A DNA stretch of 64,000 nt from an uncultured Flavobacteriaceae bacterium (GCA_934675205.1 CAKUPQ010000002.1:620001-684000); one strand, 5' to 3'; positions 53,601-63,124 are shown, numbered from the stretch's first letter. Numbers and translations are program-made. Notes: generated from the sequence alone by a model not told the origin.

Positions 53601-54275
53601 TTAATTTTTTGTGTTTTTAAAAGCAAGTGTCATTTCTCTTTTTCCGATAGGTCCCGAAACCTTTTTGACCTGAAAACCGCTTTCTTTTAAGTTCCTTGTT
53701 ATCACTCCTCTACAAGCATACGTTGTGAGAATTCCCTCATTTTTCAGAGCTTTGAACATTTTTTGAAAAATATCTAAACTCCATAATTCGGGTTGAACTC
53801 TGAAACCGAAAGCATCAAAATAAATCAAATCAAACTTGTTTGTAAACGTAATTTCTTCAAATTTCATCTGAATTTTTTCTGACGAAAAATCCGAAGTAAT
53901 CTCCTGCTTTTTATTCCATTCGGAATGATGCAAAGCTACGAATAAATCCAAATTCTTCAGAAGCTCGTGGTAGTTAAGTTTTTGATAAATTTCGCTTGAT
54001 ACCGGAAAGGCTTCGATTCCTGTATAATGAATCTTTTGATTCCGTTTTTGACTTTCTAAAAGTGTAATAAAGGTATTAAGTCCTGTTCCGAAACCGATTT
54101 CAAGTATGGAAACTTCGTTTTTATCCGCAAAAAAATCCAATCCGTTTTTGATAAAAACGTGATAAGCCTCCTGAATGGCTCCGTGTTTGGAGTGATAGCT
54201 TTCGTTCCACTCCGGAAGATGAATGGTAAACGAACCGTCATTGGTTTGCAGAATTTCTCGTTTGAGATCACTCAT
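53601..54275 (-). CDS. mnmD: tRNA (5-methylaminomethyl-2-thiouridylate) methyltransferase MnmD
   Basis: 224 residues, the stand-alone methyltransferase domain of MnmC. SAM-binding ILEIGFGTGLNTFITLLESQ, then IHYTGIEAFPVSSEIYQKLN, FDLIYFDAFGFRVQPELWS, GILTTYACRGVITRNL and the C-terminal KVSGPIGKREMTLAFK. Carries out the last step of mnm5s2U formation at the tRNA wobble position. The FAD-dependent MnmC(o) half is absent, as usual in this group. Its start overlaps the upstream glutaminyl cyclase gene end by 8 bp. Confidence 0.93.
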   Translation of the reverse strand: MSDLKREILQTNDGSFTIHLPEWNESYHSKHGAIQEAYHVFIKNGLDFFADKNEVSILEIGFGTGLNTFITLLESQKRNQKIHYTGIEAFPVSSEIYQKLNYHELLKNLDLFVALHHSEWNKKQEITSDFSSEKIQMKFEEITFTNKFDLIYFDAFGFRVQPELWSLDIFQKMFKALKNEGILTTYACRGVITRNLKESGFQVKKVSGPIGKREMTLAFKNTKN

Positions 54276-55311
54276 ATTTTATTTTTATCTCGAACATTCT
54301 ATCCCAATTTTTTCCGGTTACGAAGATTGTTTGAGTAGCGGAATTATAAGCAATTCCGTTCAGCACGTCCAATTCTCCGTGTTGGGTAACTTTTGACTTC
54401 AAAGCCGACAAATCAATTACGTTTTCAACAGCTCCCGTTTTCGGGTCAATGATTGCAACAGCATCACGAGTATAAATATTAGCAAATATTTTTCCGTCAA
54501 TCCATTCCATTTCGTTTACTCCCGGAATTTTCGTCAGAGCCGTATATACGTTAATATAATCAACCTGCTGCATTGTTTCAGGATCAAGAATGTAAATGGT
54601 TTCTGTTCCGTCCGAAAAATAGAGATTTTTTCCGTCATTGGTAAGCCCCCAACCTTCAACATTTTTAAAATAGGTAAATTCCCTTTCTTTTTCCAAAGTT
54701 TCAGGATTATAAACAAAACCTGTTTTTTCCCTCCAGGTAAGTTGATATAATTTTCCGTTCAAAACCGTCATTCCCTCTCCGAAATATTTATTTTCAAGAT
54801 TTACTTTTTGAGTAACATTTCCTGTTTTTACTTCGGTTTTTCGGATAGAAGAACGTCCGTATTGTCCTGTGCTCTCATAAAGGATTCCGTTATAAAATTC
54901 CAGTCCTTGCGTATAAGCTCCGATGTCGTGATGGTATGTATTGATGATTTCGTACTCCAATAATTGAGGTTCGATACTCGAAACGACTTCTATATTGGTA
55001 GTAACTTCTTCTGATTTTCCATCAAAAAACACTAATCCTTTAATGGATTTTTTTCCGAATCTTTCATTCTTCAAATCAAAAGAAATTTTTTCATCTCCTT
55101 TTACAGATGTAATTTTCTTATTATCAAAATAATACACAATCGAATCGACTTTTTTGTTTTTTTCGTTTACAATCCCGAGCGAAACAGATTCATTTGTTTT
55201 GTGGTGTTGTTTCAACACAGAAGTGTCAATTCTGAATTTCGGACTGTCGTCTTCGCAAGAGAAAAGAGCAAAAGCTAATCCGAACGATATAAATAAGTTA
55301 CGGGTTTTCAT
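54268..55311 (-). CDS. Glutaminyl-peptide cyclotransferase (bacterial glutamine cyclase), lipoprotein
   Basis: 347 residues from ATG 55309-55311 (MKTRNLFISFGLAFALFSC, lipobox Cys at 19); an ATG further upstream would run through the SRP RNA gene and is rejected. The C-terminal two thirds form the five-bladed propeller: HHDIGAYTQGLEFYNGILYE, STGQYGRSSIRKTEVKTG, WGLTNDGKNLYFSDGTETIY, GVNEMEWIDGKIFANIYTRD and ELDVLNGIAYN. Makes N-terminal pyroglutamate on exported proteins, which in T9SS organisms is relevant to secreted proteins starting with Gln. Ends overlapping mnmD by 8 bp. Confidence 0.92.
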   Translation of the reverse strand: MKTRNLFISFGLAFALFSCEDDSPKFRIDTSVLKQHHKTNESVSLGIVNEKNKKVDSIVYYFDNKKITSVKGDEKISFDLKNERFGKKSIKGLVFFDGKSEEVTTNIEVVSSIEPQLLEYEIINTYHHDIGAYTQGLEFYNGILYESTGQYGRSSIRKTEVKTGNVTQKVNLENKYFGEGMTVLNGKLYQLTWREKTGFVYNPETLEKEREFTYFKNVEGWGLTNDGKNLYFSDGTETIYILDPETMQQVDYINVYTALTKIPGVNEMEWIDGKIFANIYTRDAVAIIDPKTGAVENVIDLSALKSKVTQHGELDVLNGIAYNSATQTIFVTGKNWDRMFEIKIKYE

Positions 55312-55344
55312 AGAGTTTTTCAGATAATATTGTATTAACAAAGA

Positions 55345-55375
55345 TTTGCAAAGATAGAAAATTATCATACCTTTG
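55345..55375 (+). promoter_or_regulatory. SRP RNA promoter, TTTG-N19-TAnnTTTG
   Basis: TTTG at 55345-55348 and TACCTTTG at 55368-55375 are separated by exactly 19 bp, the textbook Bacteroidota promoter; transcription would start close to the first G of the SRP RNA at 55380. Confidence 0.85.
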
Positions 55376-55379
55376 CAAA

Positions 55380-55473
55380 GGCAAGTCCTACACGACCAGC
55401 TCCTGCAAAATCCTCCAGGGTGGGAACACAGCAAAGGTATGTGGTTGTAGCGGTGCGATGTAGGTCGCTTGCC
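55380..55473 (+). ncRNA. ffs: Signal recognition particle RNA, small bacterial type (4.5S-like)
   Basis: About 94 nt, closed by a terminal stem GGCAAG/CTTGCC. The conserved SRP apical domain is readable: CCAGGGTGGGAACACAGCAA on the left arm and GGTTGTAGCGGTGCGATG on the right. Pairs with Ffh to target membrane proteins. It lies between the glutaminyl cyclase gene (divergent) and convergent gyrB, with a perfect promoter directly upstream and a bidirectional terminator at 55503-55542. Confidence 0.92.
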
Positions 55474-55502
55474 ATTTTTTTGTGAATATCCTTAATCTTT
55501 AT

Positions 55503-55542
55503 AAAAAAGCCACTTTCAGTATGTTGTGAAAGTGGCTTTTTT
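55503..55542. terminator. Bidirectional terminator between SRP RNA and gyrB
   Basis: AAAAAAGCCACTTTCA and TGAAAGTGGCTTTTTT form a perfect 16-bp stem with an 8-base loop; the A and T ends serve both strands. Confidence 0.9.
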
Positions 55543-55560
55543 ATTTATTGTTAATTGAGA

Positions 55561-57510
55561 TTAAGCATCAATTTTAGCATAAACTGCATTCTTTTCGATA
55601 AATTCTCTACGAGGTGGAACTTCATCTCCCATAAGCATAGAGAAAATTCGGTCTGCCTCTGCCAAAGATTCGATAGAAACCTGACGTAAAGTTCTATTTT
55701 CAGGATTCATCGTAGTTTCCCAAAGCTGTTCTGCATTCATCTCTCCCAAACCTTTATATCGTTGAACAGATGTTCCTCCTCCCATTTCTTGGAGAATTTT
55801 ATCTCTTTGGTCATCAGTCCAAGCATATTCCTTTTTGTTTCCTTTTTTAACCATATACAAAGGAGGAGTAGCGATATAAACATAACCGTTTTCGATAAGC
55901 TCTCTCATAAAACGGAAGAAAAACGTCAAAATAAGTGTAGAAATATGGCTACCATCAACATCAGCATCACACATAATCACTACTTTGTGATAACGCAATT
56001 TTGATAAATTAAGTGCTTTTGCATCTTCTTCTGTTCCGATAGTAACTCCAAGTGCCGTGAAAATATTTCGGATTTCTTCGTTTTCAAAAACTTTGTGTTG
56101 CATTGCTTTTTCTACGTTCAGGATTTTTCCACGAAGTGGCATAATCGCTTGGAAATTTCTATCACGTCCTTGTTTTGCTGTTCCACCTGCCGAATCTCCC
56201 TCCACTAAAAATACTTCGCATTTTGCAGGGTCAGTTTCAGAACAATCCGAAAGTTTTCCGGGAAGTCCTCCCCCACCCATTACGGTTTTGCGTTGGATTC
56301 CCTCACGAGCTTTTGCTGCTGCAATACGAGCTTTTGCTGCCGTAATTACTTTATCAACAATAACAGCTGCCTCTTTTGGATTTTCTTCCAAATAAGACTC
56401 AAGCATGTCTCCTACCGCTTGAGAAACCACAGAAACAACCTCCTGATTTCCTAACTTAGTTTTTGTCTGACCTTGAAATTGTGGTTCAGCAACTTTTACC
56501 GAAATAATGGCTGTCAATCCTTCACGGAAATCTTCTCCCGAAATATTCTCAGGTTTTAGCTTGTTCTTTTCGATAAGTCCTGATGCGTCTGCATATTTTT
56601 TAAGTACACGAGTAAGTCCTGTACGGAAACCTTGCAAATGCGTTCCTCCCTCGTGTGTATTGATGTTGTTTACATACGAAAAAATATTTTCGGTATATCC
56701 ATCGTTATAAATCATCGCAACTTCAACAGGAATTACTCCTTTGTCGCTTTCCATTGAAATTACATTACCAATAATAGGCACACGACTTCTGTCCAAGAAT
56801 TTTATAAATTCTTTTAACCCTTCTTCCGAATGGAAAGTTTCAGAAACAAAATTTCCTTCAGAATCATTTTCACGTTTATCAGTAAGTGTGATAACGATAC
56901 CTTTATTAAGGAAAGCCAGCTCTCGTAAACGAGCTGCCAAAGTATCATAAGAATACGTTAGAATTTGCGTAAAAATAGTTTCGTCCGGCTTGAACCAAAC
57001 TGTTGTTCCTCTTTTGTCTGTATCTCCGACCTGTTTTACAGGATATAGAACTTTTCCTTTTGAATATTCTTGTTCGTATATTTTTCCTTCTCTGTAAACC
57101 GTAGCTTTCAGATGGTCTGACAAGGCATTCACACACGAAACTCCAACTCCGTGCAATCCTCCCGAAACTTTGTAGGAATCTTTATCGAACTTTCCTCCTG
57201 CTCCGATTTTGGTCATTACAACCTCAAGAGCCGAAACTCCTTCTTTTTTGTGTATGTCAACAGGAATTCCACGTCCGTTGTCTTCAACCGTAATGGAATT
57301 GTCCTCATTTATGGTAACTTTAATTGTATCACAATGTCCTGCAAGAGCCTCATCAATCGAGTTATCCACTACTTCATATACCAAATGGTGTAAACCTCGT
57401 GTACCTGTATCTCCGATATACATTGACGGACGCATTCTTACATGCTCCATTCCCTCTAATGCCTGAATACTGTCTGCAGAATAATTGGTCTTTTTTGCTT
57501 CTTCGCTCAT
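55561..57510 (-). CDS. gyrB: DNA gyrase subunit B
   Basis: 649 residues. ATPase domain: RMRPSMYIGDTGTRGLHHLV, VVDNSIDEALAGHCD, VEDNGRGIPVDIHKKEG and GGLHGVGVSCVNALS. TOPRIM: CEVFLVEGDSAGGTAKQGRD and metal-binding VIMCDADVDGSHISTL. C-terminal QRYKGLGEMNAEQLWETTMN shows it is GyrB rather than ParE-like. Introduces negative supercoils with GyrA. It converges on the SRP RNA gene. Confidence 0.96.
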   Translation of the reverse strand: MSEEAKKTNYSADSIQALEGMEHVRMRPSMYIGDTGTRGLHHLVYEVVDNSIDEALAGHCDTIKVTINEDNSITVEDNGRGIPVDIHKKEGVSALEVVMTKIGAGGKFDKDSYKVSGGLHGVGVSCVNALSDHLKATVYREGKIYEQEYSKGKVLYPVKQVGDTDKRGTTVWFKPDETIFTQILTYSYDTLAARLRELAFLNKGIVITLTDKRENDSEGNFVSETFHSEEGLKEFIKFLDRSRVPIIGNVISMESDKGVIPVEVAMIYNDGYTENIFSYVNNINTHEGGTHLQGFRTGLTRVLKKYADASGLIEKNKLKPENISGEDFREGLTAIISVKVAEPQFQGQTKTKLGNQEVVSVVSQAVGDMLESYLEENPKEAAVIVDKVITAAKARIAAAKAREGIQRKTVMGGGGLPGKLSDCSETDPAKCEVFLVEGDSAGGTAKQGRDRNFQAIMPLRGKILNVEKAMQHKVFENEEIRNIFTALGVTIGTEEDAKALNLSKLRYHKVVIMCDADVDGSHISTLILTFFFRFMRELIENGYVYIATPPLYMVKKGNKKEYAWTDDQRDKILQEMGGGTSVQRYKGLGEMNAEQLWETTMNPENRTLRQVSIESLAEADRIFSMLMGDEVPPRREFIEKNAVYAKIDA

Positions 57511-57615
57511 AATAATTTTTAATTGTCAATAACAAGCAAATATACGAAATTTAAGGGAATTTACAAAATCAAAACACTTCTTATTTTAAGGATAAGTTAT
57601 TAACATTTTAAGATT

Positions 57616-58107
57616 CTAAATCCCAAAAATATGCTTTACTTGATTGTATAAATCTCCGTTACTGATTAAAGCTCCTTGTTGAATTAAGCTAAAAATATTA
57701 GACTTTTTATCTTCAAACGATTTTTTACCTTGTTTGATTTCAATTTCTGTTTGTTCGGCAGACAGGTTGTTTGACGAAATATGCTCCGAAAGCCATATAA
57801 GTCCCTCTTTGGTCAGAAAATCTATATTTGGATTAGTACAATAGATTACAATCGAATGAGCCTTGTTTTCCATAAAATGAAACAAAAAAACATGACTTTT
57901 CGAGAAATGTTCCAAATATTCGGTTTTACTCAAAGCTCCTTCCCAAATCAGATCCGAAAAAACATCGAGTTCTTGCTCTGCAATTTCGGGTTTTTCAGTT
58001 TTGATTTGTTCCCATTCGGTTTTGTCAATGTTTTGAGAAGCCAGAAAGTTAGCAAATTCCTGATGCAGTTCTTCAAATTGTTCTTTGGTTAATCGTGTGT
58101 ATTTCAT
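57616..58107 (-). CDS. DUF6495 family protein
   Basis: 163 residues, cytosolic, acidic. MKYTRLTKEQFEELHQEFAN FLASQNIDK opening, then TEKPEIAEQELDVFSDLIWE and SKSHVFLFHFMENKAHSIVI are hallmarks of a conserved flavobacterial family of unknown function. Located downstream of the ribosomal operon terminator, before gyrB. Confidence 0.75.
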   Translation of the reverse strand: MKYTRLTKEQFEELHQEFANFLASQNIDKTEWEQIKTEKPEIAEQELDVFSDLIWEGALSKTEYLEHFSKSHVFLFHFMENKAHSIVIYCTNPNIDFLTKEGLIWLSEHISSNNLSAEQTEIEIKQGKKSFEDKKSNIFSLIQQGALISNGDLYNQVKHIFGI

Positions 58108-58122
58108 AGTTACAAGTTATAA

Positions 58123-58152
58123 AAAAACCTTTCCGTTTCGGGAAAGGTTTTT
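58123..58152 (-). terminator. Terminator of the rpsF-rpsR-rplI operon
   Basis: AAAAACCTTTCC and GGAAAGGTTTTT form a perfect 12-bp stem with a 6-base loop, 22 bp after the rplI stop codon. Confidence 0.88.
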
Positions 58153-58173
58153 CAGTTTTATGGTTTACGAATA

Positions 58174-58614
58174 TTATTGCTCTGCAATGATTTCGTAAGG
58201 TAATTCTACGATTACATCTCTGTGAAGACGAACATTAGCAGTATATTTACCTGTTCTTTTTACTGTTCCGGAAGTAACGAATTTTCTATCGATTTCGTGT
58301 CCTGCTTTAGCCAAAGCCTCAACGATGTCAATGTTAGTTACCGAACCAAAAAGTTTTTCTCCACCTGCTTTAGCTGTAATTTTAATTTCAACAGCTTTAA
58401 GAGCTTCTGCTATTTTTTTAGCATCTTCAACAATTTTTTGCTCTTTGAAAGCTCTTTGTTTTAAGTTTTCAGCTAAAACTTTTTTTGCAGATGGTGTAGC
58501 AAGTATTGCAAGTCCTTGAGGAATTAGATAGTTACGTCCGTAACCTGGTTTTACGTTTACAACGTCATCTTTAAATCCTAAATTTGCTACGTCTTGTTTT
58601 AAAATGATTTCCAT
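58174..58614 (-). CDS. rplI: 50S ribosomal protein L9
   Basis: 146 residues. N-terminal MEIILKQDVANLGFKDDVVN, GYGRNYLIPQGLAILATPSA, then the long connecting helix and C-terminal domain (LFGSVTNIDIVEALAKAGHE). Last gene of the rpsF-rpsR-rplI operon; no ssb or priB gene is included, as is usual in Bacteroidota. Confidence 0.97.
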   Translation of the reverse strand: MEIILKQDVANLGFKDDVVNVKPGYGRNYLIPQGLAILATPSAKKVLAENLKQRAFKEQKIVEDAKKIAEALKAVEIKITAKAGGEKLFGSVTNIDIVEALAKAGHEIDRKFVTSGTVKRTGKYTANVRLHRDVIVELPYEIIAEQ

Positions 58615-58685
58615 AAGTTGATGTCCTTTTTTATTGAGTTAGGTTCTGAAAGTCAGAAACCAACAACGTTAATTATTTAATTTAA

Positions 58686-58982
58686 TTATTTTAGTAAGTC
58701 AGCTACATAAGGCATAAGTGCCAAATGACGAGCTCTTTTAACAGCTACTGATACTTTTCTTTGGTATTTCAAAGAAGTTCCTGTCAAACGTCTTGGAAGG
58801 ATTTTTCCTTGCTCGTTAACGAATTTCAAAAGGTAATCAGCATCTTTATAGTCGATGTATTTGATACCTGCTTTTTTGAAACGACAGTATTTTTTTTGTT
58901 TGTTAGTATCTATATTAAGAGGAGTAAGATATCTGATATCTCCGTCTCTTTTTCCTTTTGCAGATTGTTCTATTGTTGCCAT
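58686..58982 (-). CDS. rpsR: 30S ribosomal protein S18
   Basis: 98 residues, slightly longer than E. coli S18 because of the N-terminus. [40 protein letters not shown] and [20 protein letters not shown] are the S18 core. Starts 2 bp after rpsF. Confidence 0.97.
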   Translation of the reverse strand: MATIEQSAKGKRDGDIRYLTPLNIDTNKQKKYCRFKKAGIKYIDYKDADYLLKFVNEQGKILPRRLTGTSLKYQRKVSVAVKRARHLALMPYVADLLK

Positions 58983-58984
58983 AA

Positions 58985-59326
58985 TTAGTTTGCTTTTGAT
59001 TTAAGTTTTTCTCTTCTTCTTTCAGCCCAAGCAACAGCGTGTTTGTCAAGTGATACGGTTAAGAAACGCATAACTCTTTCGTCACGTTTGAATTCAGTTT
59101 CAAAAGGTGCAATAACATCTCCTGCAACTTGGAATTCAAATAAATGGTAAAAACCACTTTTTTTGTGTTGGATTTCGTAAGCTAATTTTTTCAGCCCCCA
59201 ATCTTCTTTCGATATCATTTTAGCCCCACGTGAAGTAAGAAAATCCTCAAATTTGCTTACTGTTTCCTTTACCTGTTGTTCAGATAAAACGGGATTCAAA
59301 ATGAAAACAGCTTCGTAATGATTCAT
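58985..59326 (-). CDS. rpsF: 30S ribosomal protein S6
   Basis: 113 residues. [69 protein letters not shown] are typical of S6, which binds S18 on the small subunit. First gene of the operon. Confidence 0.97.
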   Translation of the reverse strand: MNHYEAVFILNPVLSEQQVKETVSKFEDFLTSRGAKMISKEDWGLKKLAYEIQHKKSGFYHLFEFQVAGDVIAPFETEFKRDERVMRFLTVSLDKHAVAWAERRREKLKSKAN

Positions 59327-59467
59327 AAATAAAAATTTAATTTGTTATAAATAAGGGTGCAAAAGTAAGTATTTGATTTTAAACTACAAAACTTTTTTAC
59401 CTATTATTTTCAGAGTAAAAAAGAAGTTTTTTGCTATTTTTGTGCTTTCACGAAAAATAAACAAATA

Positions 59468-61468
59468 ATGACTTTCCAACAACAAATAAAACAAGGTATT
59501 CCAACAGAATTGCCAAATCCAAAACCTTACGACACAAATATCAATCACGCTCCAAAGCGAAAAGAAATATTATCAGAAGAAGAAAAAAAATTAGCTCTTC
59601 GCAATGCACTTCGTTATTTCGAACCGAAACACCACAAAGAATTAGTCAAAGAATTTCTGGACGAACTCAACACTTACGGACGTATATATATGTATCGTTT
59701 CCGTCCTGATTATAAAATGTATGCCAGACCGATTTCGGAATATCCCGGAAATTCAGAACAGGCAAAAGCCATTATGCTGATGATTCAGAACAATTTGGAT
59801 TATGCGGTAGCTCAACATCCGCACGAACTCATCACCTATGGAGGAAACGGAGCGGTTTTTCAGAATTGGGCTCAATATTTACTCACGATGCACTATTTGT
59901 CCGAAATGACAGATGAGCAGACTTTAGTAATGTATTCCGGTCATCCGATGGGATTATTCCCGTCCCACAAAGAAGCTCCGAGAGTGGTCGTAACCAACGG
60001 AATGATGATTCCGAATTATTCCAAACCTGATGATTGGGAAAAATTCAACGCACTTGGAGTTACCCAATACGGACAAATGACAGCAGGTAGTTATATGTAT
60101 ATCGGACCACAGGGAATCGTTCACGGAACTACAATTACGGTTTTAAACGGAGGACGTAAAATCTCTAAAAATGGCGAAGGACTTGAAGGAAAAGTATTTG
60201 TTACTTCAGGCTTGGGAGGAATGAGCGGGGCTCAACCCAAAGCGGGAAATATTGCAGGTTGTATCACGATTTGTGCAGAAGTCAATCCGAAAGCGGTTCA
60301 TACAAGACATTCGCAAGGGTGGGTTGATGAAGTAATTTCCAATTTGAACGAGCTTACCCAAAGGGTAAAAAAAGCCAAAGCAAACAAAGAAGTTGTTTCG
60401 ATTGCTTTTGAAGGAAACGTAGTGGAGGTATGGGAACATTTTGCAAAAGAAAATGTTTATATTGATTTGGGTTCAGACCAAACTTCGTTGCATAACCCTT
60501 GGGCTGGAGGTTATTATCCTGTTGGATTGTCTTTCGAGGAATCGAATGAAATGATGGCAAATAATCCTGAATTATTCAAAGAAAAAGTACAGGAAAGTTT
60601 AAGAAGACAGGTTGATGCAATCAATATTCATACAAAAAGAGGAACGTATTTCTTTGATTACGGAAATGCGTTTTTGTTGGAATCTTCGAGAGCGGGAGCA
60701 AATATTTTATCAGAAAATCCGACTTTAGGAAGAGAGTTTAAATATCCGTCTTATGTTCAGGATATTATGGGACCGATGTGTTTTGATTACGGATTCGGAC
60801 CTTTCCGTTGGGTTTGTGCTTCGGGAAAAGAAGAAGATTTACAAAAAACCGATGAAATTGCCTGTCAGGTTTTGGAGGAAATGATGAAAAATTCACCTGA
60901 CGAAATCCAACAGCAAATGGCTGATAATATCCGTTGGATAAAAGGAGCAAGAGAAAACAAATTAGTTGTCGGTTCACAAGCCCGAATCCTGTATGCTGAT
61001 GCAGAAGGAAGAATCAAAATTGCGGAAGCTTTTAATCAGGCTATTGCCAAAGGCGAAATCGGATTTGTTGTTTTAGGTCGTGACCACCACGATGTTTCGG
61101 GAACAGATTCGCCTTTCAGAGAAACATCGAATATTTATGACGGTTCACGTTTTACAGCTGATATGGCTATTCATAATGTGATTGGAGATAGCTTTAGAGG
61201 AGCAACTTGGGTTTCGATTCACAACGGAGGAGGTGTAGGCTGGGGAGAAGTAATCAACGGAGGATTCGGAATGTTGCTTGACGGAACAAAAGAAGCCTCA
61301 AAACGCTTGGAATCAATGCTTTTCTGGGACGTAAACAACGGAATTTCCCGTAGAAGTTGGGCAAGAAATGAGGGAGCAGTTTTTGCCATAAAAAGAGCAA
61401 TGGAAACACAACCTTTACTGAAAGTCAGTATTCCTAATATAGTAGATGATTCGGTTTTGGAGTTTTAA
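59468..61468 (+). CDS. hutU: Urocanate hydratase
   Basis: 666 residues, the longer form found in Bacteroidota compared with about 556 in proteobacteria. Conserved blocks: ITYGGNGAVFQNWAQYLLTM, LVMYSGHPMGLFPSHKEAPR, YGQMTAGSYMYIGPQGIVHG, the NAD-binding VTSGLGGMSGAQPKAGNIAG, and GPMCFDYGFGPFRWVCASGK and RDHHDVSGTDSPFRETSNIY. Hydrates urocanate to imidazolone propionate in histidine degradation. Other hut genes are not adjacent, so the pathway is split in this genome. TATTTTTG at 59435-59442 is a plausible -7 element. Confidence 0.95.
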   Translation: MTFQQQIKQGIPTELPNPKPYDTNINHAPKRKEILSEEEKKLALRNALRYFEPKHHKELVKEFLDELNTYGRIYMYRFRPDYKMYARPISEYPGNSEQAKAIMLMIQNNLDYAVAQHPHELITYGGNGAVFQNWAQYLLTMHYLSEMTDEQTLVMYSGHPMGLFPSHKEAPRVVVTNGMMIPNYSKPDDWEKFNALGVTQYGQMTAGSYMYIGPQGIVHGTTITVLNGGRKISKNGEGLEGKVFVTSGLGGMSGAQPKAGNIAGCITICAEVNPKAVHTRHSQGWVDEVISNLNELTQRVKKAKANKEVVSIAFEGNVVEVWEHFAKENVYIDLGSDQTSLHNPWAGGYYPVGLSFEESNEMMANNPELFKEKVQESLRRQVDAINIHTKRGTYFFDYGNAFLLESSRAGANILSENPTLGREFKYPSYVQDIMGPMCFDYGFGPFRWVCASGKEEDLQKTDEIACQVLEEMMKNSPDEIQQQMADNIRWIKGARENKLVVGSQARILYADAEGRIKIAEAFNQAIAKGEIGFVVLGRDHHDVSGTDSPFRETSNIYDGSRFTADMAIHNVIGDSFRGATWVSIHNGGGVGWGEVINGGFGMLLDGTKEASKRLESMLFWDVNNGISRRSWARNEGAVFAIKRAMETQPLLKVSIPNIVDDSVLEF

Positions 61469-61479
61469 GCAAAAAACAA

Positions 61480-62559
61480 ATGCACCAAGAACAGCAATCA
61501 TCAACGGAACTAAAACTAATTTTTACGGAAAAGGTAAAATCAGATGTACAGAATAAAAAAATTAAAAAAGTTCTTTCCAAATTAGATGAAATCAACAGGC
61601 ATAAGGAACATCTTGAAAAAGAGCTGAAAGAATTTCGGAAAGTCAAGGAATTGTACAAAAAAATAGCCTCAAAAGCTGATTCGGAATTTTGCAGAACGAA
61701 ACAAAATTACATTCTTCATTTGTCCGACAGGTTTTTTGATAAGGATTTTGCAAAATGGCATAAGGAACTGCTGTACGATTTGATAATGTCGCAATACAGA
61801 TTGCTTGAGGAAAAAGAATATTATTCCGATGTATTAGACGAAAACAAGAAAAAGGTAAAAACCTATTATTCCGAAAAAGTCAATCCTTTGGATAAAGAGG
61901 GAGCTAAAAAATTGTATGACGATTTGAAAAGAAAAGATTTCGGGAAAGATGACGAGGATTTTACTCCCGAAAACTTTGAAAACCCTGAATTCAGAAAGCG
62001 TTTTGGAAAAAGGTTGGAAGATGATTTTCGCAGAAAAGAGGAAGAAGAAAGAATAAGAAAATTAAAGCAGAGAGCCATTGATACGGATTTGGATTTTCAC
62101 AGGATTTACAAAAAGTTAGTCAAATTAGCACACCCTGATTTAGCTTGTACTGATGAAGACAAACAAGAACGGGAGTATTTAATGAAAAGGCTTACTATTG
62201 CTTGGGAAAACAGGGATTATTACGAAATTCTGATTCTTCATAAAATTATTGATAAAGAAAATTCAATCGAGATTATTCTGAGTGACGAAAATGCAGATAA
62301 CATTATTTTTCAATTGGAAGAAAAGATAAAAGAATTGCGATACGAACGGTATATGACCACTTCGAGAGATGGAGATAATGCAGTTTATGTGCGGTTTCAC
62401 AGTAAATACGAAGTGATAATCAAGGAAAAAATCGAAGACTATGTCGAATATCTCAAAGAAAGTGCCGAACGCACTCAAAAATATATGGAAACCGATTTTA
62501 AAAGTAAGGCTTCAACCAAACGGTACTTGCAAAAGCTCTACGAAGAAATAATGGAATAA
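61480..62559 (+). CDS. Coiled-coil protein with J-domain-like HPD motif
   Basis: 359 residues, highly charged. Residues about 30-190 are long coiled coils (DEINRHKEHLEKELKEFRKV, DLKRKDFGKDDEDF). Near residue 215 IYKKLVKLAHPDLACTDEDK and YLMKRLTIAWENRDYYEIL look like helices II-III of a J domain with the HPD tripeptide that activates DnaK ATPase; helix I and the Gly-Phe region are not obvious. Soluble, C-terminal charged helix. It may be a specialised DnaK co-chaperone. Starts 11 bp after hutU, so probably co-transcribed. Confidence 0.6.
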   Translation: MHQEQQSSTELKLIFTEKVKSDVQNKKIKKVLSKLDEINRHKEHLEKELKEFRKVKELYKKIASKADSEFCRTKQNYILHLSDRFFDKDFAKWHKELLYDLIMSQYRLLEEKEYYSDVLDENKKKVKTYYSEKVNPLDKEGAKKLYDDLKRKDFGKDDEDFTPENFENPEFRKRFGKRLEDDFRRKEEEERIRKLKQRAIDTDLDFHRIYKKLVKLAHPDLACTDEDKQEREYLMKRLTIAWENRDYYEILILHKIIDKENSIEIILSDENADNIIFQLEEKIKELRYERYMTTSRDGDNAVYVRFHSKYEVIIKEKIEDYVEYLKESAERTQKYMETDFKSKASTKRYLQKLYEEIME

Positions 62560-62592
62560 TATTTGCTGTATAATCCTCAAAAATAAAACGTT

Positions 62593-63120
62593 ATGAAAAC
62601 ACTAAAAACACTTATACTATTGACTTTTACAGGGTTTTTGATGTCCTGTTCTTCGGTTCGGGTAACCTCTGATTATGACAAATCGGTTGATTATTTGCAA
62701 TATAAAACCTATGCTTTTTACAAAGACGGAATCGATAAAGTAAAAATTCACGATTTAGATAAAAAACGTATCTTAAAAGCTATCGAAAAAGAACTTCAAA
62801 CAAAGGGAATGACTACTTCCGAAAATCCTGATTTGTTGGTCAATATTTTTACCGAAGCAACCGAAAGAATTGATGTAAACCAATGGAATTACGGATATGG
62901 TTGGGGTTGGGGGCCTTTCGGAATGGGAGTAAATAACTCATCTGTTTCCAGAACAACCGAAGGAACACTCTATATTGATTTGATAGACGGAAAGAAAAAA
63001 GAACTCGTTTGGCAAGGAGTCGGAGAAGGAGTTTTGACAAAAAATATTGACAAAAAAGAAGAACGTATTAACGAGTTTGTAAATAAAATTTTAGAAAAAT
63101 ACCCTCCACAACAGAAGTAA
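62593..63120 (+). CDS. DUF4136 lipoprotein
   Basis: 175 residues, lipoprotein signal (LKTLILLTFTGFLMSC). SVRVTSDYDKSVDYLQYKTY AF opening, ILKAIEKELQTKGMTTSENP, DLLVNIFTEATERI and GTLYIDLIDGKKKELVWQG follow the DUF4136 pattern, with a Gly-Trp rich loop (YGYGWGWGPFGMG). Cell-envelope protein of unknown function. Followed by a bidirectional terminator. Confidence 0.87.
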   Translation: MKTLKTLILLTFTGFLMSCSSVRVTSDYDKSVDYLQYKTYAFYKDGIDKVKIHDLDKKRILKAIEKELQTKGMTTSENPDLLVNIFTEATERIDVNQWNYGYGWGWGPFGMGVNNSSVSRTTEGTLYIDLIDGKKKELVWQGVGEGVLTKNIDKKEERINEFVNKILEKYPPQQK

Positions 63121-63124
63121 TATT

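Noticed and set aside
55312-55434. N-terminal extension of the glutaminyl cyclase gene
   Set aside because: It would overlap the SRP RNA and its promoter; the lipoprotein signal begins at 55311.
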